DNA of 64,000 bases. Source: Bacteroidales bacterium (GTDB taxonomy: Bacteria; Bacteroidota; Bacteroidia; Bacteroidales; JAGOPY01). Under the pieces are notes generated by a model. It did no database searches, was not told the DNA's origin, and saw nothing but the letters and a program-made list of their open reading frames with translations. Positions 27,168 to 36,665 of the stretch are shown piece by piece; within the stretch, counting starts at the first letter, position 1; each line of letters opens with the position of its first letter. Both the position numbers and the translations under genes were made by a program. The stretch spans positions 80,861 through 144,860 of the forward strand of contig JAGOPY010000009.1 in assembly GCA_017991835.1 (NCBI GenBank), written 5' to 3'.

Positions 27168-28346
27168 ATGCTTTTCAGAGATATTACCGGCCAGGAAGAG
27201 ATCAAGCGCCGGCTTATTCAGACCGTTAAAGATAACAGGGTCAGCCATGCACAGTTGTTCCACGGCCCGGAAGGGTCGCGTAAACTGGCCATGGCTATCG
27301 CTTATGCCCGGTTTATCAATTGCCCCAACCGGTCATTCGGAACGAAGGATGGTACGATGGGCGATGCGTGCGGAGTATGCCCATCCTGTATTAAATTCTC
27401 CAAACTCATCCACCCCGATCTGCATTTTATATTTCCGGTAGCAACGACAAAAGAGATTGAAAAAGATCCTATCAGCAAAGACTTCCTGAAGACCTGGAGG
27501 GAAATACTACTGGAATCAAACTTCCGGCTCAGCCTGAACGATTGGTACAAAGCCGCCAATTTTGAAAAAAAACAGGGGATCATCAATGCCGATGATTGCA
27601 GTGAAATTTTGAAAACACTCAGTTACAAGAGCTACGAGTCGGAATTCAAAGTCATGATCATCTGGATGGCCGACCGGCTGTACCATTCCGCCGCCCCAAA
27701 AATCCTGAAAATTCTGGAGGAACCGCCCGACAAATCACTTTTCATCCTCATCACGGAAAATCCGGAAAAGATCATCAATACGATCCTTTCGAGGACCCAG
27801 GCCATAAAATTCCCACGGCTGGCCGATGATGACCTGGTGTGGGAACTGACGCAAAAATATGGTTATCCACCCGGAGAAGCGGCGCGGGTCATCCCGGTAG
27901 CCGACGGAAATCTCACGCGTGCGGTTAAAATTCTCAAAAATGACGAAGATGAGTCATTTTACACTAAGACTTTTGTTGAATGGATGCGGCTATGCTATAA
28001 ACATGAAATGAAGCACACCATGGATTTTGTAGCCGACATCGCAAAAATCGGACGCGAAAAACAAAAGAATTTTTTATTGTATGCCGAAAGGGTTATCCGG
28101 GGGGCTTTTCTTTCGAACTTCGACCATCCGGCCCTGGGCCGGCTGAATGATGAGGAGAAAGAATTCCTGATCAAATTCGGGAAATTCATCAACCATTCGA
28201 ATATTGTGAAGTTCAGCGAAGAGCTTGAGAAAGCACAGGTCCACATCGACCGGAACGCCAACCCGTCGATATTATTCATGGACCTGTCGATGACCGTGAC
28301 GATTTTACTGCTGACCGGCAAGAAAGCGGCAGAAAGCAGTCAATGA
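27168..28346 (+). CDS. holB: DNA polymerase III delta-prime subunit
   Basis: This 392-residue clamp-loader subunit starts MLFRDITGQEEIKRRL, which fixes the ATG at 27168. The four-cysteine zinc module spans CPN...CGVCPSC (about 50-80), and the SRC-like arginine region is recognisable in LSRTQAIKFPRL. The Walker A loop is degenerate (GPEGSRKL), as expected for delta-prime, which does not hydrolyse ATP in many species. It acts with tau and delta to load the beta clamp. Its start 1 bp after sdhB suggests read-through transcription, an unusual metabolic/replication pairing, though ricT downstream has its own -7 box. Confidence 0.9.
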   Translation: MLFRDITGQEEIKRRLIQTVKDNRVSHAQLFHGPEGSRKLAMAIAYARFINCPNRSFGTKDGTMGDACGVCPSCIKFSKLIHPDLHFIFPVATTKEIEKDPISKDFLKTWREILLESNFRLSLNDWYKAANFEKKQGIINADDCSEILKTLSYKSYESEFKVMIIWMADRLYHSAAPKILKILEEPPDKSLFILITENPEKIINTILSRTQAIKFPRLADDDLVWELTQKYGYPPGEAARVIPVADGNLTRAVKILKNDEDESFYTKTFVEWMRLCYKHEMKHTMDFVADIAKIGREKQKNFLLYAERVIRGAFLSNFDHPALGRLNDEEKEFLIKFGKFINHSNIVKFSEELEKAQVHIDRNANPSILFMDLSMTVTILLLTGKKAAESSQ

Positions 28347-28356
28347 TCATTATTTG

Positions 28357-28364
28357 TATTTTTG
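28357..28364 (+). promoter_or_regulatory. -7 box TATTTTTG of ricT
   Basis: TATTTTTG matches the consensus and ends 16 nt before the ATG at 28381. It argues against a longer frame beginning at 28354. Confidence 0.55.
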
Positions 28365-28380
28365 TCGAAAATTGATCCTG

Positions 28381-29496
28381 ATGGAAGAGGATAAAAAATA
28401 TAGCTGCGGGGATGCGTTTTTGTCGAGAGGATGCGTTTGCTTTCCGAAAATGTACGACAACAACAAGCATACCTTTAAGCCGGGCTGTTCGAAGCTCGAC
28501 AGTTCCGACTGGCTGAAGGACATCGACCTGCCACCCGGCCAGAAGCCGTTCGATTGTGTGGAGATCCGATTCAAGAACAGCCGGAAGGAATTTTTCAGGA
28601 TCAACACCGATTACGACATACGGCAGGGGGATATTGTAGCGGTGGAGTCATCACCGGGGCACGACATCGGCATAGTTACCCTCGCTGGCGAGGCATGCCG
28701 CATCCAGATGAAGAAAAAGAATGTCGATCCCACGCTCGATACCATCAAAAAAGTTTATCGTAAAGCCAGGGCAACAGATATCGAAAAATGGATATCCTGT
28801 GTGGAAATCGAAGACGATACGATGTTCAAATCAAGGCAGGCGGCCACCGACCTGGACCTGGATATGAAGATCAGCGATGTGGAATACCAGGGTGATGGCA
28901 CGAAAGCCATTTTTTATTACACTGCCGATGAGCGGATTGATTTCAGGCAACTGATCAAGACCCTGGCGGAGATGTTCAGGGTAAGGATCGAGATGCGCCA
29001 GATCGGCGTCAGGCAGGAGGCCAGCCGCCTGGGAGGTATTGGCTCATGCGGCCGGGAATTGTGCTGTTCCACCTGGCTTTCCCGCTTCCGGTCGGTGACC
29101 ACACAGGCAGCGCGTGTGCAGCAACTGGCCCTGAATCCGCAGAAACTGGCCGGCCAGTGCAGCAAGCTGAAATGCTGCCTGAATTATGAATACGATGTTT
29201 ATGTCGATACGGCAAGGGAATTCCCCGATACCCGAATCTTCCTGAAAACAAAAAAAGGCATTTGTATCCACCAAAAAACGGAAGTATTCAGAAGGATCAT
29301 GTGGTATTCATACGAAGGCGCCCCTGAAACCCTGATCCCGCTGCCGCTGGATGTCGTAAAGGAGATCATCGGCATGAATAATAAAGGAAAAATTCCGGAT
29401 AAAATTGAAGACTTTATTCTGAATAAGGAGACCAAAACACTGCCTCAGGATGGCTCCGACCAGTTCGAACTTCACCGATTTGATAAAAAGAAATGA
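28381..29496 (+). CDS. ricT: PSP1-domain protein, RicT/YaaT family
   Basis: This 371-residue protein has the PSP1 domain in the middle (RIEMRQIGVRQEASRLGGIG, then a cysteine-rich CGRELCC...CSKLKCCLNYE block). In Bacillus the homologue RicT (YaaT) forms an iron-sulfur-containing complex with RicA/RicF that assists RNase Y-dependent RNA processing. In Bacteroidetes the gene is regularly found beside gldH, as here (the stop overlaps the gldH start). Two additional N-terminal cysteine clusters (CGD...CVCFP, CSKL) are typical of this lineage. Its role in this organism is inferred. Confidence 0.85.
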   Translation: MEEDKKYSCGDAFLSRGCVCFPKMYDNNKHTFKPGCSKLDSSDWLKDIDLPPGQKPFDCVEIRFKNSRKEFFRINTDYDIRQGDIVAVESSPGHDIGIVTLAGEACRIQMKKKNVDPTLDTIKKVYRKARATDIEKWISCVEIEDDTMFKSRQAATDLDLDMKISDVEYQGDGTKAIFYYTADERIDFRQLIKTLAEMFRVRIEMRQIGVRQEASRLGGIGSCGRELCCSTWLSRFRSVTTQAARVQQLALNPQKLAGQCSKLKCCLNYEYDVYVDTAREFPDTRIFLKTKKGICIHQKTEVFRRIMWYSYEGAPETLIPLPLDVVKEIIGMNNKGKIPDKIEDFILNKETKTLPQDGSDQFELHRFDKKK

Positions 29497-30011
29497 AGAT
29501 GACTGCAGGCCTGCTCACCGGCATAAAAGAAACGGCAAGGGCTTTCAGCAGGATGATGATGCCGGCGGCGGTATTCTCATTGCTGGTCGTCACGCAGGGT
29601 TGTGGCCGACCGCCATTGTTTGATCAAAATAAATCCTTTGAAAATCACGTTTGGAGATCGGATGATATTATCCGGTTCGATGTAAATGTAACCGATACGG
29701 TACATATCCATAAATACTTTCTGAATGTGAGACATTCGACCGATTATCGTTACGCCAACCTGTATGTGTTCATCAACAGTACTTTTCCGGATGGCAGGCA
29801 AGCCCGCGACACTGTCGAATGCATCCTCGCCGAACCATCGGGTAAATGGCTCGGGAAAGGGATCAGCACCGTCCGCGACAACCAGATCCTGCTTCGGCGA
29901 GGGCTGCGTTTTCCAAAAACCGGAAACTATATCTTCGAAATAGAACAGGCGATGAGGGAAGAAGAGCTACATGGGATCATGGACATCGGCATCCGTATTG
30001 AAAGAGAATAA
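29493..30011 (+). CDS. gldH: Gliding motility lipoprotein GldH
   Basis: This 172-residue lipoprotein has a signal peptide ending in the lipobox LVVTQGC, with the lipid-bearing Cys near residue 37, followed by the GldH-type domain (FDQNKSFENHVWRSDDIIRF and a C-terminal GIMDIGIRIER). GldH is needed for gliding in Flavobacterium but is also kept in non-gliding Bacteroidales, so motility is not implied. The start ATG overlaps the ricT stop by 4 bp (translational coupling), and the penicillin-binding protein gene follows 15 bp downstream. Confidence 0.9.
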   Translation: MKMTAGLLTGIKETARAFSRMMMPAAVFSLLVVTQGCGRPPLFDQNKSFENHVWRSDDIIRFDVNVTDTVHIHKYFLNVRHSTDYRYANLYVFINSTFPDGRQARDTVECILAEPSGKWLGKGISTVRDNQILLRRGLRFPKTGNYIFEIEQAMREEELHGIMDIGIRIERE

Positions 30012-30026
30012 CTTAACCAGAATGAC

Positions 30027-32300
30027 ATGCAATCCGGAAGGAACAAGACATCGGGCAAAAAAGGCAGTAATACTTACCTGAGAAGGTTCTGGATCATCTA
30101 TGTGCTTTCTATGGTACTGATTGTACTTTTTTTTACAGGGATCGCCAACAATCTCTTCGGCCCCCTGCCCTCTTTCGAAGAGCTGGAGAATCCTAAAACC
30201 AGCCTGGCTACCGAGATTTATTCCTCTGACCAGAAACTGATCGGAACGTATTATATCGAAAACCGGTCGAACGCCGAATACATTGAACTGCCGCAACACC
30301 TGGTTCAGGCTTTGCTGGCCACGGAGGATATCCGTTTCGAGAAGCACGCGGGCGTCGACCTGAAAGCTTTGTTCCGCGTGGCTTTCGGAGTGATCACCGG
30401 GAACAGCAAAGGAGGGGGAAGTACACTGACTCAGCAATTAGCCAAGAACTTATTCCCGCGGGAACGCGACCTGTCGAAACCCCAACTGGTCATGCGTAAA
30501 TTCAAGGAATGGATCACCGCTATCCGGCTGGAACGAAATTATTCCAAACAGGAAATCCTGGCGATGTATCTCAACACGGTCGACTTCGGAAGCCAGTCGT
30601 GGGGAATAAAAATCGCTTCAAAGACCTTTTTCAGCAAACCGGTTGATTCGCTGAACCTCCAGGAATCGGCCCTGCTGATCGGTGTGATCAATGCGCCGAC
30701 CTGGTACAGCCCGGTGCGGAACCCGGAACGGTCGTTCGAACGCAGAAATCTGGTACTGAGGCAGATGGAGCGCTATAAATTTATCACCAAAGAAGTTTGC
30801 GATTCGGTCTCCAACATCCCGCTCGACATGACGGCATTCGGTCTCCGGGGCCACTCAACAGGGCTGGCCACCTACTTCAGGGAAATCCTGCGCATGGAAC
30901 TCAAAGACTGGTGCAGCAAGCATTATAAATCAGACGGGACTCCATATGATCTGTATAAAGACGGACTGAAGATCTATACGACGATCGACTCACGTTTGCA
31001 GCGTTACGCCGAGGAAGCGATGACCGAACACCTTAAAAACGATCTGCAACCCTCTTTCTTTGCCCACTGGCGCCGGCATGTCAATGCACCATTCGTATTT
31101 GAGCCTGACGTGGCGGCCGTGGAGATCAAGAACCTGCTGGAACAGTCGATGAAGCGTTCAGACCGGTACCGTCAGCTCAAAGAGGAAGGGGTACCGCTCG
31201 ATTCCATCCGGATGATCTTCAACACACCGGTCAAAATGCGTGTCTTTTCGTGGAAAGGGCCGGTTGACACCGTTATGACGCCATTGGACTCGATCCGTTA
31301 CAGCAAATATTTCCTGCAGGCCGGCCTGATGTCGATGGATCCTCATTCCGGTTACGTCCTGGCGTATGTCGGCGGAATCGACTACCGTTATTTTCAGTAC
31401 GATCATGTCAAACTGAGCAAAAGGCAGGTCGGGTCGACGTTCAAGCCCTTCCTGTATTCCCTGGCGATGCAGGAGGGTGAGTTTACGCCGTGCAGCAAGA
31501 TCGCCAACGTGCAGTACACGGTAGATCTGCCGGATGGCACGGTTTGGGCGCCTAAAAACACCAATAAAAAGAGAAGAGGCGAAGAGGTGACTCTTAAGTG
31601 GGCACTTGCCAACTCAAACAACTGGATATCAGCCTATCTTATTAAACGGTATTCCCCTCAATCGGTCATAACAATGGCCAGAAAGATGGGCGTTACCGCC
31701 GATCTCGACCCGGTTCCGTCGCTGGCTTTAGGTTCGTCTGATATCTCACTTTACGAAATGACCGGCGCCTTCAACACCTTCGCCAACAAGGGCGTTCACA
31801 TCAAACCCATCATGATCGTCAGGATCGAAGACAAATACGGCAATGTGATCGAGTCGTTCGTGCCCGAGAAACAGGAAGCGATGAGCGAAGAGACCGCCTA
31901 CCTGATGCTGGAGCTGATGAAAGGGGTTGTACAGAGCGGTACGGGTATCCGGTTGCGGACGAAATACAATTTCACCAATCCGATTGCGGGAAAAACCGGT
32001 ACGACACAGAACCAGTCAGACGGGTGGTTCATCGGCATTACGCCGGAACTCACCACCGGGGTTTGGGTCGGGGCGGAAGACCGCAGCGTCCACTTCCGGA
32101 CGCTTGGACTGGGAGCAGGCGCCAATACAGCGCTGCCGATCTGGGCGCTGTATATGAAAAAAGCCTATGCCGATCATTCGCTCCGGATCAGCCAGGGTGA
32201 TTTCGAGAGGCCTTCGCAACCCTTATCCGTTTCCCTTGATTGCGATAAATATGAAAAGGAGCAGGACAACCGGCTTGAAGATGAAATAATTGAATTCTGA
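30027..32300 (+). CDS. mrcA: Penicillin-binding protein 1A (bifunctional transglycosylase/transpeptidase)
   Basis: This 757-residue class A PBP has an N-terminal membrane anchor (about 20-40) and a GT51 transglycosylase domain with catalytic E100 (ATEDIRFEKH) and GGSTLTQQLAKNL. Its transpeptidase domain has the three signature motifs STFK (S470), SNN (530-532) and KTGT (656-659). It polymerises and cross-links peptidoglycan at the periplasmic face. An acidic inserted region between the domains (about 335-420) is common in Bacteroidetes. The gene closes the ricT-gldH-PBP1A run; a weak hairpin (CCGGA/TCCGG) lies just after its stop. Confidence 0.95.
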   Translation: MQSGRNKTSGKKGSNTYLRRFWIIYVLSMVLIVLFFTGIANNLFGPLPSFEELENPKTSLATEIYSSDQKLIGTYYIENRSNAEYIELPQHLVQALLATEDIRFEKHAGVDLKALFRVAFGVITGNSKGGGSTLTQQLAKNLFPRERDLSKPQLVMRKFKEWITAIRLERNYSKQEILAMYLNTVDFGSQSWGIKIASKTFFSKPVDSLNLQESALLIGVINAPTWYSPVRNPERSFERRNLVLRQMERYKFITKEVCDSVSNIPLDMTAFGLRGHSTGLATYFREILRMELKDWCSKHYKSDGTPYDLYKDGLKIYTTIDSRLQRYAEEAMTEHLKNDLQPSFFAHWRRHVNAPFVFEPDVAAVEIKNLLEQSMKRSDRYRQLKEEGVPLDSIRMIFNTPVKMRVFSWKGPVDTVMTPLDSIRYSKYFLQAGLMSMDPHSGYVLAYVGGIDYRYFQYDHVKLSKRQVGSTFKPFLYSLAMQEGEFTPCSKIANVQYTVDLPDGTVWAPKNTNKKRRGEEVTLKWALANSNNWISAYLIKRYSPQSVITMARKMGVTADLDPVPSLALGSSDISLYEMTGAFNTFANKGVHIKPIMIVRIEDKYGNVIESFVPEKQEAMSEETAYLMLELMKGVVQSGTGIRLRTKYNFTNPIAGKTGTTQNQSDGWFIGITPELTTGVWVGAEDRSVHFRTLGLGAGANTALPIWALYMKKAYADHSLRISQGDFERPSQPLSVSLDCDKYEKEQDNRLEDEIIEF

Positions 32301-32369
32301 TACTTCCACCGGATCTGATTTTTCCGGAGTGTAAATACCCTGAATTGGCCAAATACACGATCATTTGAA

Positions 32370-33773
32370 ATGAATAAACTGTTTAGAACTCTCGGGATAC
32401 ATAAAATAAGGCTTGATTACCTGGCCCTTCTCATTATCCTTTCCGGGCTGGTTTATACCAATTTATATTACAAATTCTGGAAACAACCCGGCAGGATTAT
32501 TGCCCATGATGTCATCCTGTATTACCAGTATCTGCCTGCCGCTGTTATATATAAAGACCTGAGTCTGAAGTTCACATCTGAAAATCCGGACTTTTTTAAG
32601 GACAAGATCTGGAAAATTCACACCGAATCGGGGAATGGGGTAAGCAAAATGACGATGGGACTGGCTGTTCTGTATTCCCCGTTTTTCCTGGCAGCTCACG
32701 CATTTGCCGGAAAATTGGGATATCCTGCCGACGGCTACTCTGATCCTTACCGTTTCATGCTGATCCTTTCCAGCCTGGTATATGCCGCATTCGGATTTAT
32801 TTTTCTGATAAAGCTACTGAATAAATATTTTGCCCGAAGCACGGTAGCTCTTACCATCCTGGCGATCGGCCTGGGTACCAACCTCTATTTTTATACGACG
32901 ATTGAGCCAACCATGTCTCATTCCTATAGCTTCTTCCTTTTTGCCGCTTTCCTTTTCCTGGTGGATGCGTGGATACAGAAGCAGTCATGGGTTAACACGG
33001 TCTTCCTCGGGATTGTCGGGGGATTGATCATCCTGGTCAGGCCTACAAACGGTATTGTTTTTATCCTCCTTTTATTATGGAAAATCGATAGCTGGAGAGG
33101 ACTGGTTGACAGAATAAGATTATTTCTGAGCCTTTACCTGAAAACCGGTGCAATCGCTTTCCTGGTCATTTTATTATTTCTTCCTCAGGTCATCTACTGG
33201 AAAATCCTTACGGGCGATTTTTTCTTTTACAGCTACAGGGATGAAAAGTTTTTCTTCAATGATCCCGCTTTTTTACACGGCATGTTTTCGTACCGGAAAG
33301 GATGGCTGGTTTACACCCCGATGATGATTTTTTCGATACTGGGGATGATCGTCATGTATTTCAAACATAAGAGATTATTCTGGCCTGTTTTGACCTTCAC
33401 TTTTCTGAACCTTTACATTATTTTCTCCTGGTGGTGCTGGTGGTATGGCGGGGGATTCGGCCAACGGGCCCTGATCGAATCTTATGCCGTGCTGGCCGTT
33501 CCTTTTGCCGCTTTTACGGATTTTATCCTGAACAGAAAACTGGTATTGAAAATCATATTTTTAACCCTGGTAACCGGTTTTATTGCACTGAACATATTCC
33601 AGACCCGGCAGTACTATAAAGGTGTAATTCACTGGGATGCAATGAGTAAGTACACATACTGGGATTCCTTCTTCCGGACGAAAGTCGCCCCGAATTTTTA
33701 TAATCAGGTTGAAAAGCCCGATTATAAGGCGGCCATGAAAGGTGACCGGTATGAAATTATGAAACAAAACTAA
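32370..33773 (+). CDS. Polytopic membrane protein, GT-C glycosyltransferase-like
   Basis: This 467-residue protein has about ten to twelve membrane segments and a long first periplasmic loop (about 40-95) with acidic residues (HDVILYYQYLP), the arrangement of GT-C enzymes that use polyprenyl-phosphate sugars. I do not recognise a specific family. It is followed 6 bp later by a GT2 enzyme of the polyprenyl-phosphate sugar synthase type, which would supply such a donor. This suggests a donor-synthase/GT-C pair. A protein of similar size and architecture is encoded at 38640-40109. Confidence 0.6.
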   Translation: MNKLFRTLGIHKIRLDYLALLIILSGLVYTNLYYKFWKQPGRIIAHDVILYYQYLPAAVIYKDLSLKFTSENPDFFKDKIWKIHTESGNGVSKMTMGLAVLYSPFFLAAHAFAGKLGYPADGYSDPYRFMLILSSLVYAAFGFIFLIKLLNKYFARSTVALTILAIGLGTNLYFYTTIEPTMSHSYSFFLFAAFLFLVDAWIQKQSWVNTVFLGIVGGLIILVRPTNGIVFILLLLWKIDSWRGLVDRIRLFLSLYLKTGAIAFLVILLFLPQVIYWKILTGDFFFYSYRDEKFFFNDPAFLHGMFSYRKGWLVYTPMMIFSILGMIVMYFKHKRLFWPVLTFTFLNLYIIFSWWCWWYGGGFGQRALIESYAVLAVPFAAFTDFILNRKLVLKIIFLTLVTGFIALNIFQTRQYYKGVIHWDAMSKYTYWDSFFRTKVAPNFYNQVEKPDYKAAMKGDRYEIMKQN

Positions 33774-33779
33774 ACTCCA

Positions 33780-34646
33780 ATGCTAAACAATCCCGATATA
33801 ACGGCTTCCATCATCATCCCTGTCTATAACGAGGACAAGGGGATCGGCATCCTTCTGGAAAAGATGACCGGCATGAAGCTCCACGAAACCTTTGAGATCA
33901 TCGTTGTCAATGATGGCTCTACCGACAATTCGTTGGAGGTGATCCGGCAATATCCGGTCAAAGTTTACACCCATACCGTTAACAAGGGTTATGGCGCAGC
34001 GTTGAAAACCGGCATCCGGAAAGCCGGCGGCGCCAAGGTCATCATCCTTGACAGCGACGGGCAGCACGATCCGGCCCAGATCCGGGAAATTGCCGGCATG
34101 CTGGATGAGCATGAAATGGTGATCGGAACGCGGAACAAAGATTCCTTCCAGGTGAAAACGCGGCAGGTGGGGAAAAAAGTGATCCGCTGGGTCGGCGAAT
34201 ACCTGGTCGAACAAAAGCTGCCGGACTACAATTCGGGATACCGGGGATTTCAAAGAGAGCTGATCCACAGCATGCTCCACATGATGCCGAACGGATTTTC
34301 CTTTTCAACCACATCTACACTCGCATTTCTGAAGGAAGGGTATTCCATCGGAACGATCCCAATTAAGGTGGAAGAGCGTGTCGGCCGGTCGAGCAATGTC
34401 AAATTCTTTAAAGATGGCGCTAAGACCATGATGCTCATCCTCCGGATCATCATGTTGTTCAATCCGCTGAAAATATTTTTCCCGGCAAGCTTTATATTCA
34501 CAACAATGGGCGTGTTGTACGGAATTTACGGGTATATCATCGCCGAGCGTTTCTCTAACGGGGCCATTGTCATGGTCATCCTGGGGATGTTCCTGTTTTT
34601 TATCGGCCTGGTGGCCGACCAGATATCGATCATGAATCGCCGATGA
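33780..34646 (+). CDS. Family 2 glycosyltransferase, polyprenyl-phosphate sugar synthase-like
   Basis: This 288-residue GT2 has the N-terminal nucleotide-sugar fold (ASIIIPVYNEDKGIG), the VVNDGSTDNS block and the catalytic metal motif DSDGQHDP. Two C-terminal membrane segments (about 222-245 and 255-280) resemble ArnC/DPM-type enzymes that load a sugar onto a polyprenyl phosphate. It overlaps the next methyltransferase gene by 4 bp (ATGA). Its likely job is to make the lipid-phosphate sugar donor for the adjacent polytopic protein; the sugar is unknown. Confidence 0.85.
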   Translation: MLNNPDITASIIIPVYNEDKGIGILLEKMTGMKLHETFEIIVVNDGSTDNSLEVIRQYPVKVYTHTVNKGYGAALKTGIRKAGGAKVIILDSDGQHDPAQIREIAGMLDEHEMVIGTRNKDSFQVKTRQVGKKVIRWVGEYLVEQKLPDYNSGYRGFQRELIHSMLHMMPNGFSFSTTSTLAFLKEGYSIGTIPIKVEERVGRSSNVKFFKDGAKTMMLILRIIMLFNPLKIFFPASFIFTTMGVLYGIYGYIIAERFSNGAIVMVILGMFLFFIGLVADQISIMNRR

Positions 34647-35362
34647 TCAGGAAGAATACATGGACCGACAAAGAAGTTGAAGCGCATTGGGACAATGTGG
34701 CTGATATCTATGTTGCTGAAAATAATAAAGTTAAAGATACGCACGATCAGCGTTTCCGCGAAACGGTCCATCATCTCCGCCTGGAACCGGGGATGAAAGT
34801 TTTGAATATCACCAGCCGCGATGCGGAGGCCGATGATTACATCCGGCGGGCAAACCGCGATGTGGAAGTGATTAACGCCGAGATCTCGAGCGGCCTCATC
34901 GATGTGGCTGCGAAAATCAGACCGGCAGTCAAGCAGGTTAAAATCGGCAACTACTCCATCTTACCTTTTCAGGATGCTGAGTTCGATCGCGTTATCAGCC
35001 TGGAAACGCTGGAACACGTGGCAGAGCCGCTCCGTTTCCTGTCGGAGCTTCACCGGGTTTCCAACCCCGATGCACGATTGGTATTAAGCTGCCCGCCGGC
35101 TACGAGCGAACTGCCATACAGGATCTATACAGCGCTGTTCGGCGGGCACGGCGAAGGCCCGCACCGCTTTCTGCCATCGAAAGAAGTAAAAGAGATGTTC
35201 GCGGAAACAAAATGGAAGCCGGTGCTCCATAAAGGCACCATCCTGATTCCGGTCGGCCCGTCGTGGCTGCGAAATTTCGGTGAGAATATCATCGGCAGGT
35301 TCCAGGGTACTTTCATTGCCGAGTTGGGAATAAGACAGTTTTTTGTGTGTGAAAAAGCCTGA
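34643..35362 (+). CDS. Class I SAM-dependent methyltransferase
   Basis: This 239-residue Methyltransf_11-type protein has an altered glycine-rich motif I (VLNITSRDAEADDYI; the usual GxGxG is not preserved), a motif II acidic strand (VINAEISS) and the post-motif LPFQDAEFDRVISLETLEHV. SAM binding is likely but the weak motif I is a caveat. It is translationally coupled to the preceding GT2 and overlaps the next gene's start. In this cluster it may methylate a glycan or lipid intermediate. Confidence 0.75.
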   Translation: MIRKNTWTDKEVEAHWDNVADIYVAENNKVKDTHDQRFRETVHHLRLEPGMKVLNITSRDAEADDYIRRANRDVEVINAEISSGLIDVAAKIRPAVKQVKIGNYSILPFQDAEFDRVISLETLEHVAEPLRFLSELHRVSNPDARLVLSCPPATSELPYRIYTALFGGHGEGPHRFLPSKEVKEMFAETKWKPVLHKGTILIPVGPSWLRNFGENIIGRFQGTFIAELGIRQFFVCEKA

Positions 35363-36662
35363 AAACATACAGGATGTAATACGCCACGACCTGTGCAACC
35401 GGTGTGGCTCCTGCGTGGGATTATCAGGCGGGAAGATCGTTTTTGAAAACCGGACAGGAAGTTATTTGCCGGTTATTAAAGAAAAACCGGATAAAGCGAC
35501 GGAAGAACTGATCTGGCAGGCCTGTCCGGGGAAAGGGTTCGATTTCCCGGAACAAAGGAATGCGATTTACGGAGAGCAGGAAGCGCATCCCTACATCGGC
35601 CATTACCGGGAAATCTACATCGGTTTTGCTGCCGATCCGGAAACCCGGCTTAGCGCGGCCAGCGGCGGGATCATCTCCGCCATCCTGATCTGGCTGCTTG
35701 AAACCGGCAGGATCAAAGGCGCCGTCGTGCTGGCCATGTCGGAGCAGGAGCCCTGGCTGACCAAACCGGTCATTGCCACAACCAAAGAACAAATCCTCGA
35801 AGCTGCGCAAAGCAAATATATCATCAGTTCGGTCAACGAAATTCTCCCCGAAATGGAAAGATTCGACGGTCCGCTGGCCTATGTCGGCCTGCCGGGACAG
35901 GTGCAATCGATCCGTCTTCTCCGGCAGATCAGCCATCCGTCGGTCAGGAACATCCGGTACATTTTCGGACCGTTCTACGGTAATACACTCCACTTCTCCT
36001 CGGTAAAAAGTTTTCTTCGATCTTTTAAGGTGAAGGATCATACTTTGATTCGCAAGCTCTACTTCAGGCACGGCGAATGGCCCGGGAAGATGAGGGTGGA
36101 ACTCAGCGACGGAAGGGCCTTTGAGTTGCCGAAATTTCACGCCAACTACCTGATACCTTTTCATATTCTGAAAAACAGCCTGTTATGCACCGATCTGACC
36201 AATGAATATACCGATATATCGGGAGGAGACGCCTGGGCGCCGGTCTATGAAGAGCGGGGCAAAGGGTTTTCGATGGTGATCAGCCGGTCGGAAGAAGGGG
36301 GAAAGATCCTCAGGGAGATGGCAGATGCCGGCCGGCTCGAGCTCAGCCCGATCACAGAAAAGGAGGCGGTCGACATGCACTCTCATGGCTACGACCTGAA
36401 GAAAAGAGGTACGTTTATCCGGATGAAATACCGTTCCATCCTGGGAAAACCGAATCCCGATTACGGCTACATCATCAAAGGTTTTTCGGTCAGCCGTTAC
36501 CTGATGGAGTTCATTATCAATGTATTGTTTCTGATGGCAGGAACACGTTTTGCCCGGTGGACCGTCGAGCGGATTCCTCCGGAGACCATTGGGAAGATCT
36601 TTGAAAAAGCAAGGAAGTTCTGGAAGAAATCCACGCATAATATTAAACGGGAGAAGTTGTGA
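35349..36662 (+). CDS. FrhB/FdhB-type (coenzyme F420 hydrogenase beta-like) flavoprotein
   Basis: This 437-residue protein matches the FrhB family seen in polysaccharide loci. The N-terminal cluster motif is CNRCGSCVG (three Cys; the fourth, expected four residues on, is missing), and a CPG motif lies near residue 58 (QACPGKGFD). The ASGG block (SAASGGIISAILIWLLE) is the flavin-binding signature. The start is uncertain: GTG at 35349 or TTG at 35343, both inside the upstream methyltransferase gene; no ATG fits. Such proteins are thought to reduce or rearrange sugar or lipid substrates; the electron donor is unknown. Confidence 0.8.
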   Translation: MKKPENIQDVIRHDLCNRCGSCVGLSGGKIVFENRTGSYLPVIKEKPDKATEELIWQACPGKGFDFPEQRNAIYGEQEAHPYIGHYREIYIGFAADPETRLSAASGGIISAILIWLLETGRIKGAVVLAMSEQEPWLTKPVIATTKEQILEAAQSKYIISSVNEILPEMERFDGPLAYVGLPGQVQSIRLLRQISHPSVRNIRYIFGPFYGNTLHFSSVKSFLRSFKVKDHTLIRKLYFRHGEWPGKMRVELSDGRAFELPKFHANYLIPFHILKNSLLCTDLTNEYTDISGGDAWAPVYEERGKGFSMVISRSEEGGKILREMADAGRLELSPITEKEAVDMHSHGYDLKKRGTFIRMKYRSILGKPNPDYGYIIKGFSVSRYLMEFIINVLFLMAGTRFARWTVERIPPETIGKIFEKARKFWKKSTHNIKREKL

Positions 36663-36665
36663 GCG

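Noticed and set aside
32301..32369. Rho-independent terminator after the PBP1A gene
   Set aside because: Only a 5-bp stem (CCGGA/TCCGG) with a T-run in the loop rather than after it; too weak to call.
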